Shown here: one piece after another, positions 14,201-22,784 of the stretch
Layout of the letters: each line of letters begins with the position of its first letter
Position numbering within the stretch: position 1 is the first letter of the stretch
Virus record (IMG/VR): IMGVR_UViG_3300044700_000163
Span: 1-26,163 of that record
DNA from: a virus
DNA: 26,163 nt
Strand: one strand, 5' to 3'
Made by a program: the position numbers and the translations under genes
The notes under the pieces: model-generated
What the model was told of the DNA's origin: nothing
The model's database searches: none
The model's input: only the letters and a program-made list of their open reading frames with translations

Positions 14201-17200
14201 ATGAGAGGGCCGTCTTGACCGTGACGAGTCAGCCACGCTTCGCTCAAGGACCGGTACTCCTCCCGGGTGAACACTGGGCGTCCAGACATCTCGGCCCGAT
14301 CAGGCAACACCTTGGACATCGCGTTGTAACCGTCGACCAGGTCTTCCTTGGTTGCGGTGTAGATGCTTTGGCCGGAAGGGCTTTGGGTCTTTTGGAAACT
14401 GTTGGTCAGCAGATCGTCGTAGGTGATCTCTCCGCTCAGCAGTTGCTCCTTGGTCAACCCAAGTTGCTGGGCAAATCGACGCACCCACTCGTCGCTGTTT
14501 TCGGGACCAGGGCTTGGGTCCACCGGCCGCGGCCCTTCTGGCACCTCGCTGGTCAACTGCGTCGGCTGCTCTGACAACAGGCGCTCGTCCCGGGCAAAGT
14601 CAACCATGGGCTTCAGGCCGGGAACGCCCTGCTTGTCGAGCTCACGGATCCGACGGGCCCATTCCTTCTCCTGGCCCTCGGCCATGCCGACGATGTCAAG
14701 GACGCTGCCGAGCCCTTCGGTCTGTTTCTTTAGCTCGCCCGAGTACGCCTGGGCAAAGATGTCCCGAACAGATGTCCAGCCACGGCCCCGGAAAGCGTTG
14801 TACAACCGCTCGGCATAGACGAACATGTCGTCGATCAACGCAATGCCATTGAGGATGGCTTTGCCGGCCCCGGCGACGGTCTTCTCGACAGCGTCGGTGG
14901 GCTTTATTTCATTGAAAAACTTGATGTCGTCTGGGGTGACGCCAAGCATGACGGCACCCGGCGAAACACCTGCAGCAGCAGCATCTGCGTAGCTTTCAAA
15001 TGCTTGTGCACCTTGCTCAATGGGTCGATCGGTCCGTCCAGAAGCTCGACCCCGCCTGTTCTTTTCGGCAAAGTACAGCTTCAACTTGGCAAACATTGTG
15101 TTCATGACTTTCAGCTGATCCGCAGTCATGCTTCTCAACTGCAAAACATGAAACGCTTCGTGGGCGGCAACGTTTAGCTTGCTCTTTGTGTAATCAACAA
15201 TGGTTGCACCTTTGAACGGCATCAACGACATTTCGTGGAAGTCAATCACTTCCTTGATTGGGTCCCCTTCAATGCTGGACTTGAGATCAAGGTTGTATCC
15301 ACCGCCAATGCGACGCACCTTGCCTTGGGTGCCGTGGGCTGCAGTGCCCTCTTTGAACACCATCCCGTCCTGAAACTTTACGGCGACGTCGTCACCAGCA
15401 ATGCGGCGAACCACGTTGATCATGGTGTCCTTGACGGCTGCAACCACGTCCGGGTCGACGCGATACGAGCTCGGCAACTGGTCCGGCAGGATCTCGCCAG
15501 CCTTGCGCACGGCATCGGGGTCCAGTGAACCCATTTGCTCTGACGTCAGCTGAGCGCCGGGCTTGGGGGCGCCAGTTAAGCGATCAAGGGCCGCTTGAGC
15601 CACGACAAGGTCTTCCTGGACCTGTGCTTCTTGCTGGACAAACTTGGCCAGGTTTTTGTCCCAGTCCCGCTGCTGCTTTGCCGTTACAGCTGCGCTGGCA
15701 CTTGGCTCCGGTGGATTGGCTTTCAGTTGCTGAATCTGCTCCTGTGTGCCTTGCAGGAGTTTCTTGACCTCCTGCAACCTTGCTGCGGCGACAGTGACTG
15801 GCGGCTCAGCAGCTCTTGCTGTGTACGGATAGGCGTCTTCCAGTGCCTTGATTGCTTCGTCGGAAACAGCAGGTGCCGCCTCCTCGGCTGGTCGCGCAAG
15901 CACTGGCGCTTCGGGCGCCGGAGTTCCCGCGCTTGGGACACTCGGGGCCACAGCTTGCGCCGGTGGTTGATCAAGGGGGAGTCGTGGCTTGCCACCTTCG
16001 GCCTCGATCGCAGCCCGTAGCCGCTCAAGGTTCTCGGTGACGATGGCTTTAGCTGAACGCTTGGGGCCCACCAAGGCCGCCATTTCATTCAGCAGGTCCC
16101 GCACTGGCCCGGTGTACCCGGTGACCCGGTCAAAGATGTTGACAGCGATCGCAGCCTGGCCCCTTGCAGCTTGCGACCCGGCGACGTCGACGACATTGCC
16201 GGCAGCCTCAAGAATCCCCCTGCGCCCTTCCCGGGACACAGACGTCAACGCAACCATCTCCTCCCGCAAGGCCTTGAACGCCTCGGTCCTGATGTCCAGC
16301 AGTTGATCAAAATTGCTGGTCTTGAACATGTCCTCAAACCCAGGCAACACGCCACCACCAGTGACTTCAGCTGTCTGAGCAAACTTGGCCTCCTGCATGG
16401 CCTGGAGGATCTTGTCGGCCGGCCAACCCTTCTTGGCTGCCTGGGCCGCCACGTCCCGTACGACGACGTCGTCGAGCTTCACGCTGCCCAGGGCCACAGC
16501 TTTCTCCAGGCTCAACTTGCCGGTGGCGCCTTGCTCAAAGATCTCCTGCGGCAAGCGGGAGAGCGCCACGCCTTTTTCCGCCACGCCTTTGGTGACGTCG
16601 ATGTTGCGACGAGCCATCTCCTCGCCGTCGATGCCCATGTCGCGCATGATCTTGGCGGCGTCCCAAGCCGTGCCTTGGCCTTCGGCAATGTTTTCCATTG
16701 CGCCAATGGCCCGGGCCATGTCGGCATTGGGGGCGTCGATCTCCCAGGTCAAGATGTTCTGGACGCCAGACCGACGGGCCAGGTCCAAGCGGTTGTGGCC
16801 GTTGACGACCAGCAGGCGCCCGGTCTCCGGGTCACGCCAGACGCTGACGATCTTGCCGAACAACGGGTCATAGGACTTGGCGTCCTTCAGGGACCCGGAG
16901 ACACCACGCTTGCCTTTGCCTTGGCCAGCTGCCTTGAACTGCAACCTGACCGGGTCGGTGTCAATGTCAGCAACAGGCGTTTCCCGCACTTGGGAATAGC
17001 TCGGCATGGCGTTGCCACGGTCCACCGTCGGCACCGGGCCGGCTTCATCGGGCACCGTGTTAGACGCACGGGACACCGCAATCTCGGCGTCGGTCGTTGC
17101 TTTGACGAAGTCAGCTGTTGCTGCTTGCACGTCGGTCCGGGGGTCATCAAGACGCCCTTGGACCTCAACGCCTTGCTGTTCCCACAACGGCGTCCGAGGC

Positions 17201-18339
17201 CGCATGTCCATGTACGCCTTGGCGATGTCAGGCGCAGAAGGCTTGCTCTTGGGGGCCGGCTGGGTGACGCCAGGGCCGGCATTGGGATCGGTGGCAACCT
17301 TGGCGTTAGGGCCGACGGGGGCCGCGGTGACGTCAACTGTTTGCCCAGACGCCGGGGGCTCAGGTGGGACGTTGGGATCAGCACCTTTGGTGGCTTGGCG
17401 AGCATTGGCCAGGTTGATGATCGACTTGGCCACCCGGCCGAGGCCCTCGATGGTTGCGCTGGCCGCTGGGCCAACGAAGAACATGCCTTCGACGCCGGAC
17501 TTCCAACGTGCATCGGCAGCAGTGTCGCCAGGCGCTGAACGCACCAGGTCGAGCAACGGGGCATGGATTGGTGTCCCGCGCTGCTTCTCGACCCAGGTCA
17601 GGACCTGATCCGTCAGCGTCGAGCTTGCGTCAAAACCCGCGTAATCGACAATGAAGCCAGGTGCAGCGCCTTGAGCAACGATGGAGCCAGCTCCAATCGC
17701 AGTCTTTGCCGCAACACCAGCGACGCCAGGAGCGCCCTTGGCAAAGGAGCCCAAGGTCCTGGAAGCCTGGACCAAGGGTTGCACCATCCTTGCCGCACCG
17801 GCAACCGCAGGCACTTGCATGGCCGCACCGCCGGCTCCCTTCAGGCCCTTGGACGCCAAGAAGAATCCCATGGCCCCTTGGATGAATCCGCCCAGCATTT
17901 CCTCCGTCGGGTTCTGGTACTTGATCTTCGGCAAAGCCGGCAACACTCCCAGCAACTTGGCGTCCGGGGCCCCCACTGGCCGCGGACGGCCCATTGCCGA
18001 GCTGACGATGTCGGCCGGTGCGTTGCCAAGTACGCTTTGGGTCAGGTTCTGGACAGGAGCAACAATCAGCCGCGTCGCTGGTGATGCGTTTCGGCTGATG
18101 TCTTCGGCGCCTCCGGTGTAATAAGCGCCGATCGTTTTGCCGACGTCACCGGTGCGCATCAATGTCTGACCGGCAGACACAAGTCCAGAGAGTCCTGCTG
18201 CTTGCAGGTCTCCAAGTACGCCAGGCATCATGCGCGGCGAGTTGTCAGGTTTCTTGATGCTGGCCGGGTCTATGGGCTTGCCACCCGTCCGCACGTGCTC
18301 AACCGTGCCGTCGGGACGGGTGATGAATTGGGAAGGCAT
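11251..18339 (-). CDS. giant gp16-like internal virion (ejection) protein with ParB-like and HExxH domains
   Basis: A 2362-residue protein in the gp16 slot, much longer than T7 gp16 (1318). The N-terminal 300 residues are Ala/Gly-rich with hydrophobic helices. Residues 465-545 form a ParB/sulfiredoxin-like fold (GRLLVVNGHNRLDLARRSG, H515). A coiled-coil, Pro-rich linker lies near 840-910. Residues 1056-1120 carry a zinc protease motif, AAHEAFHVLQ (H1060, E1061, H1064), with a possible third ligand E1108 or E1115. Pro/Ala-rich linkers lie around 1480-1530, and a hydrophobic segment (STALSLVAMASGLGYL) near 1960. I see no T7-type transglycosylase. In T7, gp16 is ejected and helps form the channel for DNA entry; similar ejection is inferred. 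The layout resembles phage polyvalent proteins. Confidence 0.85.
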   Translation of the reverse strand: MPSQFITRPDGTVEHVRTGGKPIDPASIKKPDNSPRMMPGVLGDLQAAGLSGLVSAGQTLMRTGDVGKTIGAYYTGGAEDISRNASPATRLIVAPVQNLTQSVLGNAPADIVSSAMGRPRPVGAPDAKLLGVLPALPKIKYQNPTEEMLGGFIQGAMGFFLASKGLKGAGGAAMQVPAVAGAARMVQPLVQASRTLGSFAKGAPGVAGVAAKTAIGAGSIVAQGAAPGFIVDYAGFDASSTLTDQVLTWVEKQRGTPIHAPLLDLVRSAPGDTAADARWKSGVEGMFFVGPAASATIEGLGRVAKSIINLANARQATKGADPNVPPEPPASGQTVDVTAAPVGPNAKVATDPNAGPGVTQPAPKSKPSAPDIAKAYMDMRPRTPLWEQQGVEVQGRLDDPRTDVQAATADFVKATTDAEIAVSRASNTVPDEAGPVPTVDRGNAMPSYSQVRETPVADIDTDPVRLQFKAAGQGKGKRGVSGSLKDAKSYDPLFGKIVSVWRDPETGRLLVVNGHNRLDLARRSGVQNILTWEIDAPNADMARAIGAMENIAEGQGTAWDAAKIMRDMGIDGEEMARRNIDVTKGVAEKGVALSRLPQEIFEQGATGKLSLEKAVALGSVKLDDVVVRDVAAQAAKKGWPADKILQAMQEAKFAQTAEVTGGGVLPGFEDMFKTSNFDQLLDIRTEAFKALREEMVALTSVSREGRRGILEAAGNVVDVAGSQAARGQAAIAVNIFDRVTGYTGPVRDLLNEMAALVGPKRSAKAIVTENLERLRAAIEAEGGKPRLPLDQPPAQAVAPSVPSAGTPAPEAPVLARPAEEAAPAVSDEAIKALEDAYPYTARAAEPPVTVAAARLQEVKKLLQGTQEQIQQLKANPPEPSASAAVTAKQQRDWDKNLAKFVQQEAQVQEDLVVAQAALDRLTGAPKPGAQLTSEQMGSLDPDAVRKAGEILPDQLPSSYRVDPDVVAAVKDTMINVVRRIAGDDVAVKFQDGMVFKEGTAAHGTQGKVRRIGGGYNLDLKSSIEGDPIKEVIDFHEMSLMPFKGATIVDYTKSKLNVAAHEAFHVLQLRSMTADQLKVMNTMFAKLKLYFAEKNRRGRASGRTDRPIEQGAQAFESYADAAAAGVSPGAVMLGVTPDDIKFFNEIKPTDAVEKTVAGAGKAILNGIALIDDMFVYAERLYNAFRGRGWTSVRDIFAQAYSGELKKQTEGLGSVLDIVGMAEGQEKEWARRIRELDKQGVPGLKPMVDFARDERLLSEQPTQLTSEVPEGPRPVDPSPGPENSDEWVRRFAQQLGLTKEQLLSGEITYDDLLTNSFQKTQSPSGQSIYTATKEDLVDGYNAMSKVLPDRAEMSGRPVFTREEYRSLSEAWLTRHGQDGPLIMRGLDPLIAGFEEYQLGALNRAMWLADKKQVEASMEAAMWLNSAGVEGLNESERLARLITAAESARATHEAVMRVTRPWGQLGVEMQVPRNYDAPPATGVAQVAGEPAAVAGPSAEMVGAGPAGPAGPPAEAVDIEEAITRELQVEGARPIEETITGKIDEELVQAANGGEITPKAQAAADALAQSLISAGAEPAMRERWWRRLDDPAMQNTGPSGLLMLRVNNLISSGVTANTNFFNGMLNLARFPLQQAGGAVAQGEMKRAMYSMLMYQQYWMNLSNAMRIAGHSLKAGRSLMNMDVSSLDWLDRVAQRDAQGELLSGPDAQTGWTINTVNMSQEYAQRPIGQAINKLWQVVGTGASRLALGIDTFNSTLAGYSYEHVRHLPRGMDLAMERGMKEFSPEAWKFAQQYADARTQETMKSAVIDGKNLADVVMESPQAQNFMNAINFTDNVWAELETRTLSNGISIGQSKGLSGNDLQDFAQKYVDEGQTQHRLANFVLNGSVPFGRIGSIPGEAMQTLSNARLVGPIFKFIQPFQRVPTNIIKSAMRNTPAAVFVDTWWRDVTSEDAGTRDRAVGEVAMGSTALSLVAMASGLGYLRFNGGGPIDPAAKEKWTTIEKRMPYSIQIWDETARTWSVPTSMRALEPFATLFGAIGDYTDIANSLSIENRNRLGSSLVLTLARMSTSGVLSKSYFQGFNELYEAAFNPSKIITGPAQRDPLARYMSRIVASLVPYSSALRASRRETDPISRTVDPSDIGGLMGFFQETFDEVRNATPGWSNTLPARRDWINGAPILTQGILGAEIIPADMPWLQAAMQFTPFAAFQQGRETLGPVHEEMGMLSGKGTNFSGPRAADFGPEMRLTPSELEDYVVRFASVKDEYGLTFEQTATKLIESPQYQSWPIDGPSSRDVSLRAAAIQTEIQRFKKLAKEDFKFNTAKGQLIAAEEADAEARKAEKTYIQRYGMDNSLQPAQPSTSWSPTPR

Positions 18340-18382
18340 GACTTAGCGACCTGTATGCAACGACGTTACCGCCCGAATTGCG

Positions 18383-21300
18383 CTAAGGCTTCACGCGGGA
18401 CGGCGACCGACCGCGTTGATTCGGGTCGATTCGGACTCGGATCCGGCCGGGGCCTTGATCCAGGCTTCCGTACAACTGCTTGAAGGCTGCCGGGGACAAG
18501 TCAACGATGCGTGGGTCCTGGCGGTTGATGGAGCTATCGGTCCCTTTCATGGACCCGACGTCGTTGGCGTAAACCCGCACTGACTTGCCGGTGTCCAAGT
18601 CTTCTACCAGAAGCCACTTGTCCAGATACTTGCCACGCAAGGAACGCTGCACCGCAGCTGTCATGTGGTTGGGATTGAAGCGATCTTTGTTGTTAGCCGT
18701 CATGGCACCAACGACGCCGTCGCTGCCACCGCTGCCGGTGTAGTAAGTGGCAATGCCCGTCATGCCACCACCCCGCCTGGTGGCTGGAGTTGCCATTGCA
18801 GGGGCCTGACTGCTGCTGCTGCGGAACTCCACATGGCCGCCATGGGAGCCGGGGTAGTCGTTGACCACCCAGCCGTAGCGGGCCCCGTTCTTGCGGATCC
18901 AGGCGATCGAGGTGCCGTGGATGTCCATCGCATTGCCCCCCAAGTGCAACGATCCCTCGGCACCACGCTCTGCTCTGTTTTTGGCGGGAGTGCGCTGAGA
19001 GCTGGCGATGTCGCTCGCCTTCACCTGGCCGCCTGAGTCCCTCACCATTGCGGCGAACGCATTGGCCCCCTGCTTGGTGAAGACAGGAGGGCGACCCTTC
19101 TCGTCCTTCATCCCAGAGATGGTGTAACCGGCGCCCGAATCACCCGAACTGCCACGGATGGCGGGGCCATCGTCCCATCGACCGGGCGATCCGCTACCCG
19201 TAAAAGGGCTTTCGCCATACCGGCCGCCTCCCTGCGAGTCGAGCGTTGCAGCTGAAGCTGGTGGCATGAAGACGTTCAAGGCCCCAGCTCCGGCACTTCG
19301 GATCAAGTTGTTGAGATTTGCCGCTGTCTGCATGTAGGGGTTGGCCGCCACAGGAACCCCGCCAGCGCCTGGTTGCGCGTAACTGATCTTTTGCTGATCC
19401 CGCGCCTTCAGAAGCTCAATGTCTTTCGGATTTATCTTGGCGCCCTCAGGTGCCATCTTGTCCCACTGCTTGTAAAAGAACTGGGACGGCGCGGCACCGT
19501 ACCCGCTGCGCTTGATCAACAGCTTCATGGCGTCCGACAAGCGACCGTTCTCGACGTAGTCGTCGTAGTTCTTAAAGAACTCCGCCGGGGGCATAACAAC
19601 ACCGCTGTCGACCCGTTGCTGAAGTACGTGATTGGCGGCCCTGTTGCCGGGACCCAGCTGGTTAAGGCCAAGACCTTGCATCCAGGCTTCGGGCCCTTTG
19701 GGCATCAAGGGAACCATGCTGGGATTGGCGGGCTTGGGGGCTTGCGCTTCTTGCTTCTGCACCCAGGGCGCCAGCCTGTTTTGGAACCCTTCCTGACCAC
19801 TGCCGTCGGCCATGGTCTGACGACGCATGATCTCGATGCTGTTCGACAGTTCGACGTCCCGGTTGACAAGGAACAAGCTCTCTTTCTTGGTGATGGCCGT
19901 GCCACCCTCCGACCCAGGCAACTTCATTGCTGCCATTTCCTGTTCCATGATCCTGGCCTTGGCCAACTTGGCAGCGTTCACGGCCGGCCGCAGATCTGCC
20001 GATTGCAAGTCCCGGTATTGACCGATCATCCTGTCTGCGTACCTGGGGTCTATGAGGCCATTGACTTTCAGCTGCTCAAATTTGCGGATCTCAGTGGCCG
20101 GGTCCTTGTCGTAGCTGAACGACGTCTCGCGTTCAACCTGCTCCTGCATGGGCCTGGTCCAGGACGTGTTGGACTGGGTCCTGGATTTGTTGATCGTTGC
20201 CTGCGCGCCCTGTCGTTCGCCGTCGGTGAGTTGTGCAGCCATCAAATCAGCCTGCATGTAACGATTGTTTCGCTCGACTGGCGTCAGGCTTGGGTCATCG
20301 GCCTTGGTGATTGCAAGAATCTCAACGCCTTTGCTTTCACCAATGGACCCCTTGAACGAATCAACTGACTCGTTGAATGTCTTCAGTTGAACCATCATCT
20401 TCTGGGTCAACGCCAGCTGGGCTGCTGTGCCACCTTTGGCGCCCAGCGTCGCGAGCAACAGCTCTCCATTGGGGCCGGCCTGGACCTGGGTAAAGACGTC
20501 GATCGCCTTGCCCATCAGGTAGTGGTATCGCTGGGGGTCTGGCTTGAGGCCCTTGCCCATGCTGCCTGCAAGCACAGCGGACGACAGCCAGTCGCCGTAG
20601 TTGCCAACAAGTTTTTGGTACTCCTCAACGCCGAGACTCAGCCTGGCGCTGGTAAGCATTTGGCTTTGGTCGGCCACCATCCGAGGCACATCAACGTCTT
20701 GCCCCATGAATCCGCTGGTCAATGCTGCTTGGCTGGCTGAGCTGGCCTCATTGACCTTGCGATCCAGGTGCATGCCCATGTGCAACCTGCTGATCTCTCC
20801 GTTCTTGGCTGCCACCAACGGCATCAACTCGGCAAATCCGGCCGGGTCGTTTTTCGGCAAGCGGTACAAGGCCGACATGGTGCCACTGAGACGTGGATCA
20901 CCTGGCGGGATCTGGTCAATCGGGACGCCGTCGATCTCGGTAATGGTCTTGAATCGTTCAACAGCGGTGCCGATGTCCTCGCGCAACACAGCTTGGCCCG
21001 CGTACCGAGCCGTGTAAGCCTGTTGCAATGGGCTCAAGGCTTGCATCTGCTGGTACGCAGCAGCAGCGCCGGCGTCACCTGCTTGAGCCTGGCGCCACAA
21101 GCTGTCTCTGGCCTGGATGAAGTTTTGGCCGGGGGCAACCAGCTGCATGGCTGCAGCTTGGCCAACCGCTTGGGCCTTGGCGTCGATGTTCTTTTGCTGC
21201 TGGATGTAGCTGTCGCCCAGGGCGCCTAGGACCGGGCTGAGATTCCCGAGTGCCGAGGCCAATCGCGCCAAGTCTTGGCTCGGTGTCGGCAGGTCCGGGA

Positions 21301-21511
21301 GCGGAAAGAACTTAGGGGCGCCACCCAGCGTCGGAGCGCCCACCTGCTGGAACGTCGACACCGGCCGAGCCTGGGCCTGCAAGGCCGGAGCATTGATCGA
21401 ACCTTGGGCCAAGGCGCCACCGGACGCATCGGTGGGGATGCCACCCAGGAGTTGCGCTGCTGTGCCGCGATCCGTGTCGCCGTATGCCTGACCGGTGGAT
21501 AGACGTGCCAT
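18383..21511 (-). CDS. gp15-like internal virion protein with M15-like peptidase and RlpA-like domains
   Basis: A 1042-residue protein in the gp15 slot (T7 gp15: 747). Residues 1-780 are mostly helical and Gln/Ala-rich, as in ejection proteins. Residues 795-900 look like an M15/VanY-type peptidase: SSQRTPAKNRAERG, SLHLGGNAMDI (H856, D863) and HGGHVEFR (H893). Residues 919-1030 resemble the RlpA double-psi beta-barrel: GIATYYTGSG, VRVYANDVGSM (D984), RIVDLSPAAFKQLYG. RlpA proteins often have AAH in the middle, but here the matching MTAAVQ has V954, so activity of this part is uncertain. The two domains could open peptidoglycan during DNA entry, taking over the work of the T7 gp16 transglycosylase. 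It starts 3 nt after the gp14-like gene. Confidence 0.85.
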   Translation of the reverse strand: MARLSTGQAYGDTDRGTAAQLLGGIPTDASGGALAQGSINAPALQAQARPVSTFQQVGAPTLGGAPKFFPLPDLPTPSQDLARLASALGNLSPVLGALGDSYIQQQKNIDAKAQAVGQAAAMQLVAPGQNFIQARDSLWRQAQAGDAGAAAAYQQMQALSPLQQAYTARYAGQAVLREDIGTAVERFKTITEIDGVPIDQIPPGDPRLSGTMSALYRLPKNDPAGFAELMPLVAAKNGEISRLHMGMHLDRKVNEASSASQAALTSGFMGQDVDVPRMVADQSQMLTSARLSLGVEEYQKLVGNYGDWLSSAVLAGSMGKGLKPDPQRYHYLMGKAIDVFTQVQAGPNGELLLATLGAKGGTAAQLALTQKMMVQLKTFNESVDSFKGSIGESKGVEILAITKADDPSLTPVERNNRYMQADLMAAQLTDGERQGAQATINKSRTQSNTSWTRPMQEQVERETSFSYDKDPATEIRKFEQLKVNGLIDPRYADRMIGQYRDLQSADLRPAVNAAKLAKARIMEQEMAAMKLPGSEGGTAITKKESLFLVNRDVELSNSIEIMRRQTMADGSGQEGFQNRLAPWVQKQEAQAPKPANPSMVPLMPKGPEAWMQGLGLNQLGPGNRAANHVLQQRVDSGVVMPPAEFFKNYDDYVENGRLSDAMKLLIKRSGYGAAPSQFFYKQWDKMAPEGAKINPKDIELLKARDQQKISYAQPGAGGVPVAANPYMQTAANLNNLIRSAGAGALNVFMPPASAATLDSQGGGRYGESPFTGSGSPGRWDDGPAIRGSSGDSGAGYTISGMKDEKGRPPVFTKQGANAFAAMVRDSGGQVKASDIASSQRTPAKNRAERGAEGSLHLGGNAMDIHGTSIAWIRKNGARYGWVVNDYPGSHGGHVEFRSSSSQAPAMATPATRRGGGMTGIATYYTGSGGSDGVVGAMTANNKDRFNPNHMTAAVQRSLRGKYLDKWLLVEDLDTGKSVRVYANDVGSMKGTDSSINRQDPRIVDLSPAAFKQLYGSLDQGPGRIRVRIDPNQRGRSPSRVKP

Positions 21512-21514
21512 GAG

Positions 21515-22312
21515 TTATCTCTTGAAACGACCGCTGTAATCGGCCGCCGTGATTGGTTGGATGCCGGAACTGAACCCACCACCAAAGCCTGTGGCGCTTG
21601 CGGAACTGGGAGTCGCCTTTGGCACCGGTGGCGGCTGGCCCGTCTTGATCTTGTTGAGCGACGCGCTTGTGCTCATGCCCGTTTGGACGCCACTGACGAC
21701 GGCACCTGCGCCCTGCAGGATGAACGGCAACATGCTGGGCTTCGCTTGGTAAAGGGGCTCTTGTGGATCCAGCACCGGTTGCTTGATGTACGCCTGTTGA
21801 CTGGCGATCCGGGAGCCACGCTGGGCGGCGGCCCCACGTTTCTCAAGTTGAATCTGTTGGCCAGTAAACGCCAGATTCTGGCTGCTGTAGTAGTCGTATT
21901 GAGCTTGCTGCCTGTAGACGTCGGCCATCAGCGTTTCCACCGTGTTGCCCAGCCGCCCTGACGCCAGCACCTCGCCCCTGGCCTTGGCTCCTGCGGTTGC
22001 AGCTTGTTGTTGTTGCTGACTGGTCGCAGCAGTGTCTTGCATCAGTCGGAGATTGAGCTGTGCGATGTCGTCGTAGAACGAGTTGTCGGCCATCAGGCGG
22101 TTGATCCGCATCACTTCTTCCTGTTGGTTGGCCCGCATCACCTCAAAGTTCCGGGTCGAGCTGGCTTGCATCTGCTGAAACCGGAACCCTTGTTGGGCCT
22201 GGGCATTGGCGAAGTCGACTTGCTGCTGGGCAGACTTGTAGCCAGCCACCGCTTGACCAATGCCCAGGCCGGCACTAAGGATGCCAAGGGTGATGGAGAC
22301 CGGTTCGCACAT
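21515..22312 (-). CDS. gp14-like internal virion protein
   Basis: A 265-residue protein (T7 gp14: 196) placed between the gp13- and gp15-like genes. It starts MCEPVSITLGILSAGLGIGQ with a Gly-rich hydrophobic segment (residues 5-25). A long Gln/Ala-rich helical part follows (QQQVDFANAQAQQGFRF, then TSQQQQQAATAGAKARGEVL). A second small hydrophobic segment (MLPFILQGAGAVVSG) lies near residue 200, and the tail is Ser/Gly-rich. In T7, gp14 is ejected and sits in the outer membrane as part of the DNA channel; this protein probably does the same. The gap to the gp13-like stop is 4 nt. Confidence 0.85.
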   Translation of the reverse strand: MCEPVSITLGILSAGLGIGQAVAGYKSAQQQVDFANAQAQQGFRFQQMQASSTRNFEVMRANQQEEVMRINRLMADNSFYDDIAQLNLRLMQDTAATSQQQQQAATAGAKARGEVLASGRLGNTVETLMADVYRQQAQYDYYSSQNLAFTGQQIQLEKRGAAAQRGSRIASQQAYIKQPVLDPQEPLYQAKPSMLPFILQGAGAVVSGVQTGMSTSASLNKIKTGQPPPVPKATPSSASATGFGGGFSSGIQPITAADYSGRFKR

Positions 22313-22316
22313 AGCT

Positions 22317-22784
22317 CTAGATCCTCACGAACTCATGGAACAGCCGACCTTCTGTTCCGAATCTGGGATGCGACGAGATGAAGGTAAACCCCATCCACCG
22401 CAACCATTTGATATGCACCACGTTACGAGCATCTGCGAGATTGAAAAGCACCCGGTAGCGGAGTTGGACTCGGTCGAGGTGGGTCCGAGCCTCTCTCAGG
22501 AACCGCATGGAGTTGAGACGGTCCCGGACCAGGTCGTCGGTGCACAGCATCCAGATCGTGCCAATGTCTCCGTCTTGTGGAACGACGCCCCACATGCCCA
22601 TGGGCCTGCCGTCTCTCCCGATCATGGTCATGCAGGGAGACCCAGCAAAAAAGCTGTGCAGCAGGGACTCCTGAGGGGTGTGGCCTGAGTGCGCCCGTAC
22701 TTCTGCGACGTCCTCCTCCCTCATGAACTCCGCCACGTAGGGGATGTCAGCGACCCTGGTGGGCCTGGTGTACGCGGACGTCAC
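22317..22784 (-). CDS. gp13-like protein (GNAT-fold internal virion protein A type)
   Basis: A 155-residue protein (T7 gp13: 138) starting at GTG 22784, which overlaps the tail tubular B stop by 4 nt (GTGA). A longer frame from GTG 22820 would overlap that gene by 40 nt and adds an unlikely leader. It begins MTSAYTRPTRVADIPYVAEF and contains SPCMTMIGRDGRPMGMWGVV and DIGTIWMLCTDDLV, the strand pattern of a GNAT-like fold. It ends with a region typical of these proteins (HIKWLRWMGFTFI). T7 gp13 is needed for virion assembly but has no proven acetyltransferase activity, so I do not claim an enzyme here. Confidence 0.82.
   Translation of the reverse strand: MTSAYTRPTRVADIPYVAEFMREEDVAEVRAHSGHTPQESLLHSFFAGSPCMTMIGRDGRPMGMWGVVPQDGDIGTIWMLCTDDLVRDRLNSMRFLREARTHLDRVQLRYRVLFNLADARNVVHIKWLRWMGFTFISSHPRFGTEGRLFHEFVRI

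Noticed and set aside
16171-17538. 455-aa open frame on the plus strand
   Set aside because: Antisense to the gp16-like gene, which has recognisable domains there (ParB-like region). Composition is that of a shadow frame.
19373-20368. 331-aa open frame on the plus strand
   Set aside because: Antisense to the middle of the gp15-like gene, with no recognisable motif.
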